Shown: positions 1-6,218, numbered from the stretch's first letter. The stretch is 6,785 bases of DNA from Pseudomonadota bacterium (GCA_021793055.1 JAJYTL010000179.1:1-6785), one strand, 5' to 3'. A program made the numbers and translations. Notes: generated by a model not told the origin, from the sequence alone.

Positions 1-204
1 CTCTCCGCGCCTCAGAACGCGGTTAAGATCCACGTAGGGCGGTAGGTCTGCCGCTTCTCCGGTAGCCTCGAATAGCCGCAGAGAGGCGTTGACGTGCGCC
101 AGGTCGTGCTGGGCCTCACGGAGAAGGCGTTCATAGTGGGCTATGGTGCCGGATATCTGATCCCGCTTCCGGCGAAGCGCTAGGACGGCAATGGGCTCGC
201 TCAT
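1..204 (-). CDS. Small hypothetical protein, N-terminal part (cut by window edge)
   Basis: An open frame begins with ATG at 204 and stays open for 68 codons to the window edge. It starts MSEPIAVLALRRKRDQISG and continues through a charged helical stretch (IAHYERLLREAQHDLAHVNAS) to an LPPYVDLNRVLRRGE segment. An in-frame ATG at 210 would add two residues; I prefer 204 because MSEP looks like the natural N-terminus, but neither start has a good Shine-Dalgarno. The Arg/Glu-rich helix resembles a short coiled coil. I recall similar small proteins near site-specific recombinases in alphaproteobacteria, but this is memory, not a search. Lying directly downstream of a tRNA gene on the same strand, it could belong to an element integrated at the tRNA 3' end. 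Its function is unknown. Confidence 0.6.
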   Translation of the reverse strand, partial: MSEPIAVLALRRKRDQISGTIAHYERLLREAQHDLAHVNASLRLFEATGEAADLPPYVDLNRVLRRGE

Positions 205-241
205 GCCCATAAATGTGGGAAACGGCTATGGTTTTGTCTTG

Positions 242-255
242 TGGCGCTTGCGCCA
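242..255. repeat. Short perfect inverted repeat downstream of tRNA-Gln
   Basis: TGGCGCTTGCGCCA is self-complementary except at its two central bases. As RNA it would form a 5-bp stem with a CUUG loop on the plus strand or a CAAG loop on the minus strand. It lies 17 bases past the tRNA 3' end in the direction of tRNA transcription. It may help end or process that transcript, but no clear U-tract follows on the minus strand, so a classical intrinsic terminator is not supported. Confidence 0.3.
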
Positions 256-271
256 TAATACCGAGGCTTTT

Positions 272-345
272 TGGCTGGGGGACTAGGATTCGAACCTAGA
301 CTGGCGGAGTCAGAGTCCGCTGTCCTACCATTAGACGATCCCCCA
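272..345 (-). tRNA. tRNA-Gln, anticodon CUG
   Basis: The minus strand folds as a complete tRNA. The 7-bp acceptor stem TGGGGGA (345-339) pairs with TCCCCCA (282-276), followed by discriminator G and an encoded CCA (274-272). The anticodon stem GCGGA/TCCGC encloses the loop CTCTGAC with anticodon CTG (plus-strand 311-313). The D-loop contains AATGGTAGGA and the T-arm contains GGTTCGAATCC. Length is 74 nt including CCA. The CUG anticodon reads the glutamine codon CAG, the preferred one in GC-rich genomes. The gene has its own promoter just upstream and appears to be transcribed alone. Confidence 0.96.
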
Positions 346-367
346 ACGGATCGCGCGACGGGCTGGC

Positions 368-396
368 ACATTAGGTAGCCCGCATTTTCTTGTCAA
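368..396 (-). promoter_or_regulatory. Sigma70-type promoter for tRNA-Gln
   Basis: Reading the minus strand, a perfect -35 TTGACA (396-391) is followed by a 17-bp spacer and the -10 hexamer TAATGT (373-368). Transcription would start near 361, leaving a leader of about 16 nt before the tRNA 5' end at 345. The near-consensus elements and spacing fit a strong housekeeping promoter. Confidence 0.8.
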
Positions 397-613
397 CCGC
401 GGCCCGGCCCTGGGCTCCTCGCGGCCCGCGGCCCTTATTCAACCATTGGTTTCAACCCTCGGCGCTTTGCCGATAGGGTGGCTGTCGCTCGGGCGGGATG
501 CCATAAAATCGGAGGTGCCGCGGGCGGCGCGGCGCCGGCCGTCGGGGGATCGATCTGGGGGTCTTGGGGCATGATTTCAGGCTTTTCGCGGCGGCGCGCC
601 GCGGCTGCCGGGA

Positions 614-1720
614 ATGCGGGGCGCGATCGGGCTTGTTCTCCTTCTTTTGCCCGCGCTCGGCTTCGGCTTCGGTTTCGGCTTCGGTTTTGCTGGGCCGGCC
701 CGGGCCGATCAAGGCGTCGGGCCGCTCAGCCTTTCCGGCACGCTGGCGGCTTCCGGGCAGACGTCCGACCGCGCCGGCGTCGCCGCCGAGCCCAATGGCG
801 AGCTTGAACTCGACGCCAAGCTGCCGATGGGTCCGGGCGTCTGGCGGATGGAGATGCTCGGCAGCACCACGCCGCCGGGCCAGGGCGTCAGCCGCGTCTT
901 CGGCGAGGCGAACGGCCTGGTCGGCGAAACCCTGACCGGCTCGGGCAAGGACCGCCTTGCCATGACCGAGCTCTTCTATACGGCGCCGGTTGCGCGCGGC
1001 CATGTCCGAGGCGGCGTGCTCTACGCGCCGGATTATCTCGATATCTACGACGTCGCCGACGACGAATACCGCCAGTTTCTCGGCCAGAGCTTCATTTTCG
1101 ATCCGATCGTCGATTTTCCCTTTTATGCCCCGGCGCTGGAGGCCGACGCGACGATCGGCCGGGGTGTCGCGGTGACGGCCTTGGTGTCGAGTTTGAACGG
1201 GCTCGAGAACGGCCGCCATACCTATGCCGACATGCTGGCGCTCGGCGGTCCCGGCCATGACGCCTTCGCCGTGCTTGAGAGCGAATGGCGGGGTTCCGGC
1301 CTCAGCGGCAATATCGGCGTTTGGGACAACAGCGGCCGTCACCCCATGCTGGCCAACGCCGGGGCCGGAAAGGACGATTTCGGCATTTACGGCAATCTCG
1401 GCGGCGGCGACCGCGCCTTGAACTGAAACCTTCGCGCCGAACTCGCCAATCCGCGGGCCTCGCCGGGGGCGAATTTCGTCGCGCTCGCGCTTGCCTATCG
1501 CCTGTGTTCCCTGACGGTCGGTTTCGGCCTCGCCCGCATCGGCGTCTCGCCCGACCGGCCGGCGCCCCGCGCGGCGGTGATCCAGGGCGAGCTTTATCTC
1601 GGCGTCGAGGCCGGGCCGGGCATCGCCCTCGGTTCCGATCTGCAATATCTGAAAAACAGCAATTTCGACCCCGCCAAGGGCCGCGCCTGGATCGGCGGCT
1701 TCCGCGCCGCCTATGAGTTC
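614..1720 (+). pseudogene. OprB-like carbohydrate porin, interrupted by in-frame stop
   Basis: The frame opens with ATG at 614, the first possible start after an in-frame stop at 572, with only a weak Shine-Dalgarno. Residues 1-31 are a Sec signal peptide with a hydrophobic core, a run of five Gly-Phe pairs (16-25) and an A-R-A cleavage site. The mature part has alternating barrel strands and segments resembling OprB-family sugar porins, such as YAPDYLDIYD and DDEYRQFLGQSF. TGA at 1424-1426 ends translation after 270 residues. The same frame then continues with porin-like sequence (NLRAELANP, GELYLGVEAGPG, GSDLQYLKNS) and reaches AAYEF, an aromatic C-terminal signature typical of outer-membrane barrels, at 1720. 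The next codon is CGA, not a stop, and the frame runs on to 2005. An intact form would have about 369 residues; a Trp codon at the TGA is plausible. A truncated product would lack its C-terminal strands and probably not insert. Sequencing error is the main alternative to a pseudogene. The family call is from motif resemblance. Confidence 0.65.
659..688 (+). repeat. Hexanucleotide tandem repeat (GGYTTY)x5 in the porin signal peptide
   Basis: Five successive 6-bp units of the form GGCTTC, GGTTTC or GGTTTT encode five Gly-Phe pairs inside the signal-peptide hydrophobic region. Slippage by whole units would keep the reading frame and change only signal-peptide length. The units are not all identical, so the tract is somewhat protected from slippage. 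Confidence 0.7.
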
Positions 1721-1778
1721 CGAGGGCGGCGAGCGGCTGCGCCCGGTCGCGATAGCGTCATGCATCGCACCACGGTGA

Positions 1779-1862
1779 TGGGCGGATGGTCCGACCGTGC
1801 CGCTCGATCGCATGACGGCGGAAGCGCAGGCCCGCGCCCGCGACATGATCGCCGCCGCCTGA
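1779..1862 (+). other. Possible 3' tail of a decayed coding sequence
   Basis: In a different frame from the porin, an open stretch after a TGA at 1776-1778 reads ADGPTVPLDRMTAEAQARARDMIAAA before a TGA at 1860-1862, broken here by no further stop. The composition, an amphipathic Ala/Arg/Glu helix ending in small residues, looks like a genuine protein C-terminus, yet no start or body of such a gene is visible. It may be a displaced or frameshifted end of a neighbouring gene, or chance in GC-rich DNA. I do not recognise a family. Confidence 0.25.
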
Positions 1863-1906
1863 TATTGCCATCGTCGCCGCTATTGTCGCTGTCCGGTCAG
1901 GCGGCG
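1853..1906. terminator. 10-bp inverted repeat between convergent genes, possible bidirectional terminator
   Basis: CGCCGCCTGA at 1853-1862 is the exact reverse complement of TCAGGCGGCG at 1897-1906, separated by 34 bases. The right arm contains the stop codon of the minus-strand gene and the left arm contains the stop of the short plus-strand tail frame. A hairpin between convergent transcripts could terminate both, but the loop is long and no T-tract follows either arm. The repeat may simply reflect two coding frames that both end Ala-Ala-stop. Confidence 0.3.
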
Positions 1907-2637
1907 ACCAGCGTCCGGAGTTCGGCGATCCGCGCCACGACCGATATCGGCAGGGACCCGGTCAGGCCGAGCAGGGGGTCCTCGAGAACGTCGCGCCCGG
2001 GATAGCGCTCGGCCCAGGCGGCGATCACCGCGTCCCGCTGGCGGAGGAGGGCCTCGACCTCAGGGCGGAACAGGCGCAACAGGGCGCCGACCCAGCGGTT
2101 GACCGGCCACGAGGGATAGGCGTGGTCGATGCGGAAGGCGTCGAGCATGCGGATGACGGCGGCGGCGGGATACCAGGTTTCCCCGGTCACCCAGCGGTTG
2201 GCGGCGAAAAGTCCGCGCGGCCGGCCTTGGAAATCCATCGATATGCCGGCGATATGGCAGATGGCGTCGTCGCCGAGCGGTCGTTCCGAGCGGCCGCGAT
2301 AGGGCATCGGCTCGATTCCGGCCGGCATGCCGCCGCGGCGGAGAAAGGCGTGGAAATGCCCGTGCTCGCCGGGCTCGTTCTCGTGGGCATGGTAATAATA
2401 CTGCGAATGGGTTTCGGCATCGTAGACGTCGCCGTCCGGGTAGTGCGTCCATTCGTAGAACGCCTCGCTGCCGCGCAGCAGATCGCTGACCAGGTTGCCG
2501 CCGCCCTTTTCCACCACCCGCTCGCATTCCGCCACCTCCTTCGCCGCCTCCCACATCGCGCGAAGCCGCGCCCGGCCGAAGGCGCGGAGGTTGGCGACCT
2601 CGGGTGGAACCGGCTGATGGAAATGGGGGCTTGTCAC
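1897..2637 (-). CDS. Conserved histidine-rich protein of unknown function (possibly DUF6969)
   Basis: A 246-residue frame starts at GTG (2637). No other ATG, GTG or TTG lies between it and the upstream in-frame stop, and the ribosome site is weak. There is no signal peptide or membrane segment, so a cytoplasmic protein is likely. Residues 1-60 are helical and charged. The centre has a striking His/aromatic region: EWTHYP (62-67), HSQYYYHAH (77-85) and GEHGHFHAF (90-98), followed by CHIAGISMDFQGRP (127-140) and NRWVTGETWYP (147-157). The spaced histidines 77, 83, 85, 92, 94 and 96 could bind a metal, which is inference. I recall this pattern from the family labelled DUF6969, but cannot verify it. 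It is transcribed towards the broken porin and divergently from the c-di-GMP gene. The motif-rich protein and clean frame argue that this, not the overlapping plus-strand frame, is the gene. Confidence 0.83.
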   Translation of the reverse strand: MTSPHFHQPVPPEVANLRAFGRARLRAMWEAAKEVAECERVVEKGGGNLVSDLLRGSEAFYEWTHYPDGDVYDAETHSQYYYHAHENEPGEHGHFHAFLRRGGMPAGIEPMPYRGRSERPLGDDAICHIAGISMDFQGRPRGLFAANRWVTGETWYPAAAVIRMLDAFRIDHAYPSWPVNRWVGALLRLFRPEVEALLRQRDAVIAAWAERYPGRDVLEDPLLGLTGSLPISVVARIAELRTLVAA

Positions 2638-2928
2638 CGCTCGGCCGAACGTTTTGCCGTTATCGTTCCGTTAAGCATAACCGGCGCGATTCGCGTTTTC
2701 CAGATCGCGGCGGGCGGGGAATTCGTGGGAATCCTACGATTCTCAGGCGGCCGAGGGGAGACATGGGCCGCGCAAGCCATAACGATCGTGCGTCCGCCGC
2801 CGCCCGAATGCCGCTCGCAATCGCCAATTCTTATCCGCTTGTTAACTTGTCGCGCCTAGAGATTACGGGAGACACCGGAGACCAGAACTCGGCCTTCGGC
2901 ATCGGCGGAAAAGCGAACGGCGGCAACA

Positions 2929-4779
2929 GTGTCCGTGAATTCGGAACGGCAAGATATCCTGGACCCTCAGGGTCAAGCGGCGCCTTTTGGGCCGCTGCGG
3001 GTCTTGCTTGCCGAAATCGACCGCGCGAAGGCCTCCGTCCTGGCATCGGCCCTCGACGGTAGCGAGTTCGATCTCGTTATCGACAGGGCGGCCACCGGCG
3101 GCGACGTCTTGCGCGCGCTCGAGATCAATGGCTATGACTGCGCCATCATCGATGCCGCGCTGCCGGCATTCGATGCGCTCGGCGCGCTCATGGAGCTGCG
3201 CGGTCGCGGCATCGACACGCCGATCATTCTGCTCGTCGGGAGCGCCAACGAGCGTCACGCGCGCCTTCTGCTCGAGGCCGGCGCCGCCGACTGCGTTTCC
3301 GACGGTGAGTTGGCCGGCAATCGTCTCGGCTTGAGTCTGTGGAAGGCGGTCCGCGCCCATCGTTCCTTGCACCAGCTCGCGGCGTCGCAGCAAACGCTGT
3401 CCGCCCGGCTCATGCACGACGATGTCACCCAGCTTCCCAACCGGGCGCTGTTTCTCGACCGCCTTGAAAAGGCGGCGACTCTGGCCCGGCGGGAGCATGC
3501 GGCGATGGCGCTGCTGCTTCTCGATTTCAAGGATTTCAACCAGATCAACCGAACGTTCGGTCATGCGATCGGCGACCGGCTGCTCGAGGTGGCGGCGGCG
3601 CGCTTGGTCAGCGCGATACGGGAATCCGATACGCTGGCCCGGGTCGGCGATAACGAATTCGCCATTCTGCTGCCGACCGGCGCGACGCCGAATGGAGTCG
3701 CGACGGCGGCGAGCAAGCTGCGCGAGGTGTTGCGGCGCGCCTTTACGATCGGCCAGTACCGGTTGCAGGTGACGCCGGCGATCGGCGCCGCCATCTGTCC
3801 GCTTCATGCGACGACCTCATCCGAGTTGATGCGCGCCGCGGAAAGCGCGCTGTGGGAGGCAAAGTCCGAGGCGCGCGGCTTCGTCGTCTGTGCCGGCGGC
3901 GGCAATGACGGCAACCGCGAGAAGCTGAAGCTCGCCGGCCAGCTGCGCCAGGCGATCGATCGCAGCGAGCTTCGCCTCCATTATCAGCCGAAGATCGATA
4001 TCGGCCGTGCCCGGGTCTGCGGCGCCGAAGCGCTGGTGCGTTGGCATCATCCGCGCCATGGACTGCTCTCACCCGACAACTTCATTCCACTCGCCGAACA
4101 GATCGGCCTGATCGGCGATTTGACCGGCTGGGTGCTGAATGTCGCCTTGCAGCAGGTCGCCGACTGGCACCGGCGCGGGCTCGATCTCTCGATCTCGGTC
4201 AATCTGTCGCCGCTGTCCCTGCACAACCGGGAACTCGCGCTTTTGATCGAGGCCCTGCTGGAGAAGTGGCGCGTGCCGCCGTCGCTTCTGGTGTTGGAGA
4301 TCACCGAGAGCGCGATCATCTCGCATATGATGCGCGCCAGCGAGATTCTCCGCCGGCTGCATCGGCTTGGCGTCGGCATTTCGATCGACGATTTCGGCAC
4401 CGGCTATACCTCGCTCGCCTACTTGCGCAAGCTGCCGGTGAGCGAGCTCAAGATCGACAAGTCCTTCGTGACCAATATGTGCCGCGCCAACGACGATGCC
4501 GTGATCGTCCGCACGATCATCGAACTGGCGCGCAACCTCGGCCTCAAGACGGTGGCCGAAGGCGTAGAGGAGAGGGAGACATGGCAAGCCCTCTCTCGCC
4601 TGGGTTGCGAAATCGCCCAGGGCTATTACATGAGCCATCCGCTGGACGCGGATGCTTTCGAGCGTTGGCTGGCGGAATCGCCCTGGTCCCTGGCCGGCCG
4701 CCCCTTGCCGATGTCCGCCGATGCCGCGCTGTCTATTCCGGTCGCCGAACTGGCCCCATTCGCGGTCGGCCGCGCGTAA
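2929..4779 (+). CDS. Cyclic di-GMP phosphodiesterase: receiver-like / degenerate GGDEF / EAL
   Basis: This 616-residue soluble protein starts at GTG 2929, the first possible start after a stop at 2857; a GTG two codons later is an alternative, and the Shine-Dalgarno is weak. Residues about 23-145 resemble a response-regulator receiver with Asp75 at the phosphoacceptor position, but the usual Thr and Lys are replaced by Val103 and Asp125. Residues about 160-320 are a GGDEF domain whose signature reads GDNEF (240-244), so diguanylate cyclase activity is unlikely; the inhibitory-site motif RxxD (Arg231, Asp234) is kept at the right spacing. Residues about 335-585 are an EAL domain with the catalytic set visible: EALVRW (Glu367), Asn425, Glu457 in LEITES, Asp487-Asp488 in DDFGTGY, Lys508, Glu544 and Gln564. 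It should therefore hydrolyse c-di-GMP to pGpG, lowering the second messenger that promotes sessile growth. The worn GGDEF domain probably acts as a nucleotide sensor for the EAL domain, as established for the GEDEF domain of Caulobacter PdeA. No partner kinase is adjacent. Confidence 0.93.
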   Translation: MSVNSERQDILDPQGQAAPFGPLRVLLAEIDRAKASVLASALDGSEFDLVIDRAATGGDVLRALEINGYDCAIIDAALPAFDALGALMELRGRGIDTPIILLVGSANERHARLLLEAGAADCVSDGELAGNRLGLSLWKAVRAHRSLHQLAASQQTLSARLMHDDVTQLPNRALFLDRLEKAATLARREHAAMALLLLDFKDFNQINRTFGHAIGDRLLEVAAARLVSAIRESDTLARVGDNEFAILLPTGATPNGVATAASKLREVLRRAFTIGQYRLQVTPAIGAAICPLHATTSSELMRAAESALWEAKSEARGFVVCAGGGNDGNREKLKLAGQLRQAIDRSELRLHYQPKIDIGRARVCGAEALVRWHHPRHGLLSPDNFIPLAEQIGLIGDLTGWVLNVALQQVADWHRRGLDLSISVNLSPLSLHNRELALLIEALLEKWRVPPSLLVLEITESAIISHMMRASEILRRLHRLGVGISIDDFGTGYTSLAYLRKLPVSELKIDKSFVTNMCRANDDAVIVRTIIELARNLGLKTVAEGVEERETWQALSRLGCEIAQGYYMSHPLDADAFERWLAESPWSLAGRPLPMSADAALSIPVAELAPFAVGRA

Positions 4780-4835
4780 AATCTTCATGGCGGTCGGTCA
4801 CGCGCGGCCGCGATCGGTTCGCCGACGGTCCGGCA

Positions 4836-4854
4836 TTGCGGCAAACTGCCGCAA
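4836..4854. promoter_or_regulatory. Perfect 19-bp palindrome upstream of hemA, putative operator
   Basis: TTGCGGCA-AAC-TGCCGCAA has two exact 8-bp arms around a 3-bp centre. It lies 57 bp past the phosphodiesterase stop and 35 bp before the FNR box, with its centre at about -93 from the predicted hemA start. It could be an operator for a dimeric regulator or a hairpin ending the upstream transcript. No T-tract follows (ATTAAG comes next), which favours an operator. Its odd 19-bp symmetry does not fit the 14-16 bp CRP/FNR pattern, and I cannot assign a regulator. Confidence 0.5.
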
Positions 4855-4889
4855 ATTAAGTGTTAGACAGGGAAAAACCGAACCTGCTA

Positions 4890-4903
4890 TTGATCAAAAT
4901 CAA
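4890..4903. promoter_or_regulatory. FNR/FixK-type operator (anaerobox) of hemA
   Basis: TTGATCAAAATCAA matches the FNR-family consensus TTGAT-N4-ATCAA at every specified base. Its centre is at 4896.5, exactly 41.5 bp before the start predicted from the extended -10 at 4923-4931. That is the position from which FNR activates class II promoters. FnrL control of hemA is established in Rhodobacter sphaeroides, so oxygen-responsive control of this hemA is well founded, though which family member (FNR, FnrL or FixK) binds cannot be told from the site. Confidence 0.85.
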
Positions 4904-4922
4904 GATCACAAATGACCGGACC

Positions 4923-4931
4923 TGCTAACTT
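4923..4931 (+). promoter_or_regulatory. Extended -10 of the hemA promoter
   Basis: TGCTAACTT provides a TGn extension and the hexamer TAACTT (4926-4931), predicting a start at G4938. The -35 region (about 4903-4908, AGATCA) does not resemble TTGACA, as expected where an activator bound at -41.5 replaces -35 contact. The resulting leader before the hemA ATG is 34 nt. Confidence 0.6.
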
Positions 4932-4971
4932 GACCCAGTGAGCGAGCCGATACTGGGGGGAAAAGGCGGAG

Positions 4972-6183
4972 ATGGACTACGAAGGCACGTTTCAGTCGGC
5001 GGTCGCGGCCCTGAAAGGGGAGCGGCGTTACCGCGTTTTCCAGGATCTCTCGCGCGTCGCGGGGCAGTTTCCCCGCGCCGTTTGGCATATCAACGGCGAG
5101 GCGCGCGACGTTACTGTCTGGTGCTCGAACGACTATTTGGGCATGGGCCAGCATCCCGTCGTGCTCAAGGCGATGGCCGACGCGGTGTGGCGCCACGGCG
5201 CCGGCGCCGGCGGCACGCGCAATATTTCCGGTACTCATCACGGCTTGGTCGAACTCGAGCATGAGCTTGCCGCCTTGCACGGCAAGGAAGCCGGGCTGGT
5301 GTTCACCTCGGGCTATGTGTCGAATTCGGCGACGCTGTCGACGCTCGGCCAGCTTCTGCCGGGCTGCGTGATCTTCTCCGACGCGCTGAACCACGCTTCG
5401 ATGATCGACGGCATCCGCCAATCGGGCTGCGCCAAGAAGATATTCCGCCATAACGATCTCGATCATCTGGAATCGCTGTTGCGCGCCACCGATCCCGGTA
5501 CGCCGAAGCTGATCGCCTTCGAATCGGTCTATTCGATGGATGGCGACATGGCGCCGATCGCTGGCATCTGCGATCTCGCCGACCGCTACAATGCGATGAC
5601 CTATCTCGACGAAGTGCATGGCGTCGGCCTTTATGGCCAGGGCGGCGGCGGCGTCGCCGAGCGCGACGGCGTGATGGACCGCCTGACCGTGATCGAGGGC
5701 ACGCTGGCCAAGGCCTTCGGCGTGGTCGGCGGCTATATCACCGCTTCGGACGCGCTTTGCGACGCGATCCGCTCCTATGCCGCGGGCTTTATCTTCACCA
5801 CGTCGCTGCCGCCCGTGGTCGCGGCCGGCGCGCTGGCCAGCGTCCGCCACGTGCGCGCGACCAACACGTTGCGCCAGCGCCATCAGGAGCGCGCGGCCGC
5901 GACCAAGCGGCGGCTTCGCGAGGCAGGTCTTCCGGTGATGCCGTCGGAAAGCCATATCGTTCCGGTTTTCGTCGGCGATGCCGGCCTCTGCAAGCGGGCG
6001 AGCGACATGTTGCTCGACGATTACGGCATCTATATCCAGCCGATCAATTATCCCACCGTCCCACGCGGTAAGGAGCGGCTTCGCCTGACGCCATCGCCGG
6101 CGCATGACGACGCCATGATTGCCGAGCTTGCCACCGCCCTGACCAAGGTCTGGTCGCGGCTCGGTCTGCGCAACGCCGCGTGA
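4972..6183 (+). CDS. hemA: 5-aminolevulinate synthase (C4/Shemin pathway)
   Basis: This 403-residue PLP enzyme condenses glycine and succinyl-CoA to 5-aminolevulinate, CO2 and CoA, the first and usually limiting step of tetrapyrrole synthesis. Length is normal for bacterial ALAS. Visible signatures are CSNDYLGMGQHP (51-62), GAGAGGTRNISGTHHGLVEL (76-95), the DALNHASMIDGIR segment with His141, FESVYSMDGD, YLDEVHGVGLYG with Asp213 and His216, and EGTLAKAFG with the PLP-binding Lys247. Asn53, Asn84, His141, Asp213 and Lys247 each fall one position before the residues known in the Rhodobacter capsulatus enzyme. The fold-type I alpha-oxoamine synthase relatives (KBL, BioF, SPT) are less likely because the GTRNISGTHH and YSMDGD blocks are ALAS-like. 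The ATG follows a purine-rich stretch (4955-4971). It has its own FNR-type promoter and appears monocistronic. No heme-regulatory Cys-Pro motif stands out. Confidence 0.97.
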   Translation: MDYEGTFQSAVAALKGERRYRVFQDLSRVAGQFPRAVWHINGEARDVTVWCSNDYLGMGQHPVVLKAMADAVWRHGAGAGGTRNISGTHHGLVELEHELAALHGKEAGLVFTSGYVSNSATLSTLGQLLPGCVIFSDALNHASMIDGIRQSGCAKKIFRHNDLDHLESLLRATDPGTPKLIAFESVYSMDGDMAPIAGICDLADRYNAMTYLDEVHGVGLYGQGGGGVAERDGVMDRLTVIEGTLAKAFGVVGGYITASDALCDAIRSYAAGFIFTTSLPPVVAAGALASVRHVRATNTLRQRHQERAAATKRRLREAGLPVMPSESHIVPVFVGDAGLCKRASDMLLDDYGIYIQPINYPTVPRGKERLRLTPSPAHDDAMIAELATALTKVWSRLGLRNAA

Positions 6184-6218
6184 CGCGGCGGCTTTTCGCC
6201 GTCCCGCCTGCATTTTTT
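6182..6218 (+). terminator. Weak putative terminator after hemA
   Basis: Directly after the hemA stop, GGCG (6187-6190) can pair with CGCC (6197-6200) around a CTTTT-containing loop, and flanking GAC/GTC extend the stem past a 2-nt bulge. Six T residues (6213-6218) follow, but about 10 bases after the stem rather than immediately. This is a poor intrinsic terminator at best. Confidence 0.3.

Noticed and set aside
1424..1426. TGA in the porin read as selenocysteine or Trp
   Set aside because: Outer-membrane porins have no known selenocysteine use and no bacterial SECIS-like hairpin was apparent just after the TGA. The neighbouring genes stop at TGA normally (1899-1897, 6181-6183, 6538-6536), so TGA is not reassigned.
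452..1846. Long minus-strand open frame (464 codons) opposite the porin
   Set aside because: Its translation is Arg/Ala/Gly-rich with no recognisable motif. The plus strand encodes a signal peptide, barrel strands and a C-terminal aromatic signature on both sides of the TGA. Its length follows from GC-rich antisense codon bias, but an automatic caller might prefer it because the real gene is broken.
2729..2742. Small inverted repeat GAATC-CTAC-GATTC upstream of the phosphodiesterase
   Set aside because: The arms are only 5 bp, with no linked promoter elements; this is expected by chance in a 291-bp spacer. I found no convincing promoter in 2638-2928.
2122..2859. Plus-strand open frame opposite the histidine-rich gene
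   Set aside because: It is antisense to a protein with clear conserved motifs, and its sequence has no domain pattern.
2929..4779. Bifunctional cyclase/phosphodiesterase
   Set aside because: The GGDEF signature is GDNEF, with the second Gly and the acidic third residue both changed, so cyclase activity is not supported.
4041..4859. Plus-strand open frame overlapping the EAL domain in another phase
   Set aside because: It is an Arg-rich shadow of the EAL coding sequence, whose catalytic motifs fix the true frame.
4906..6213. Minus-strand open frame of 435 codons opposite hemA
   Set aside because: It is fully antisense to an unmistakable 5-aminolevulinate synthase and has a low-complexity Arg/Ala/Gly composition.
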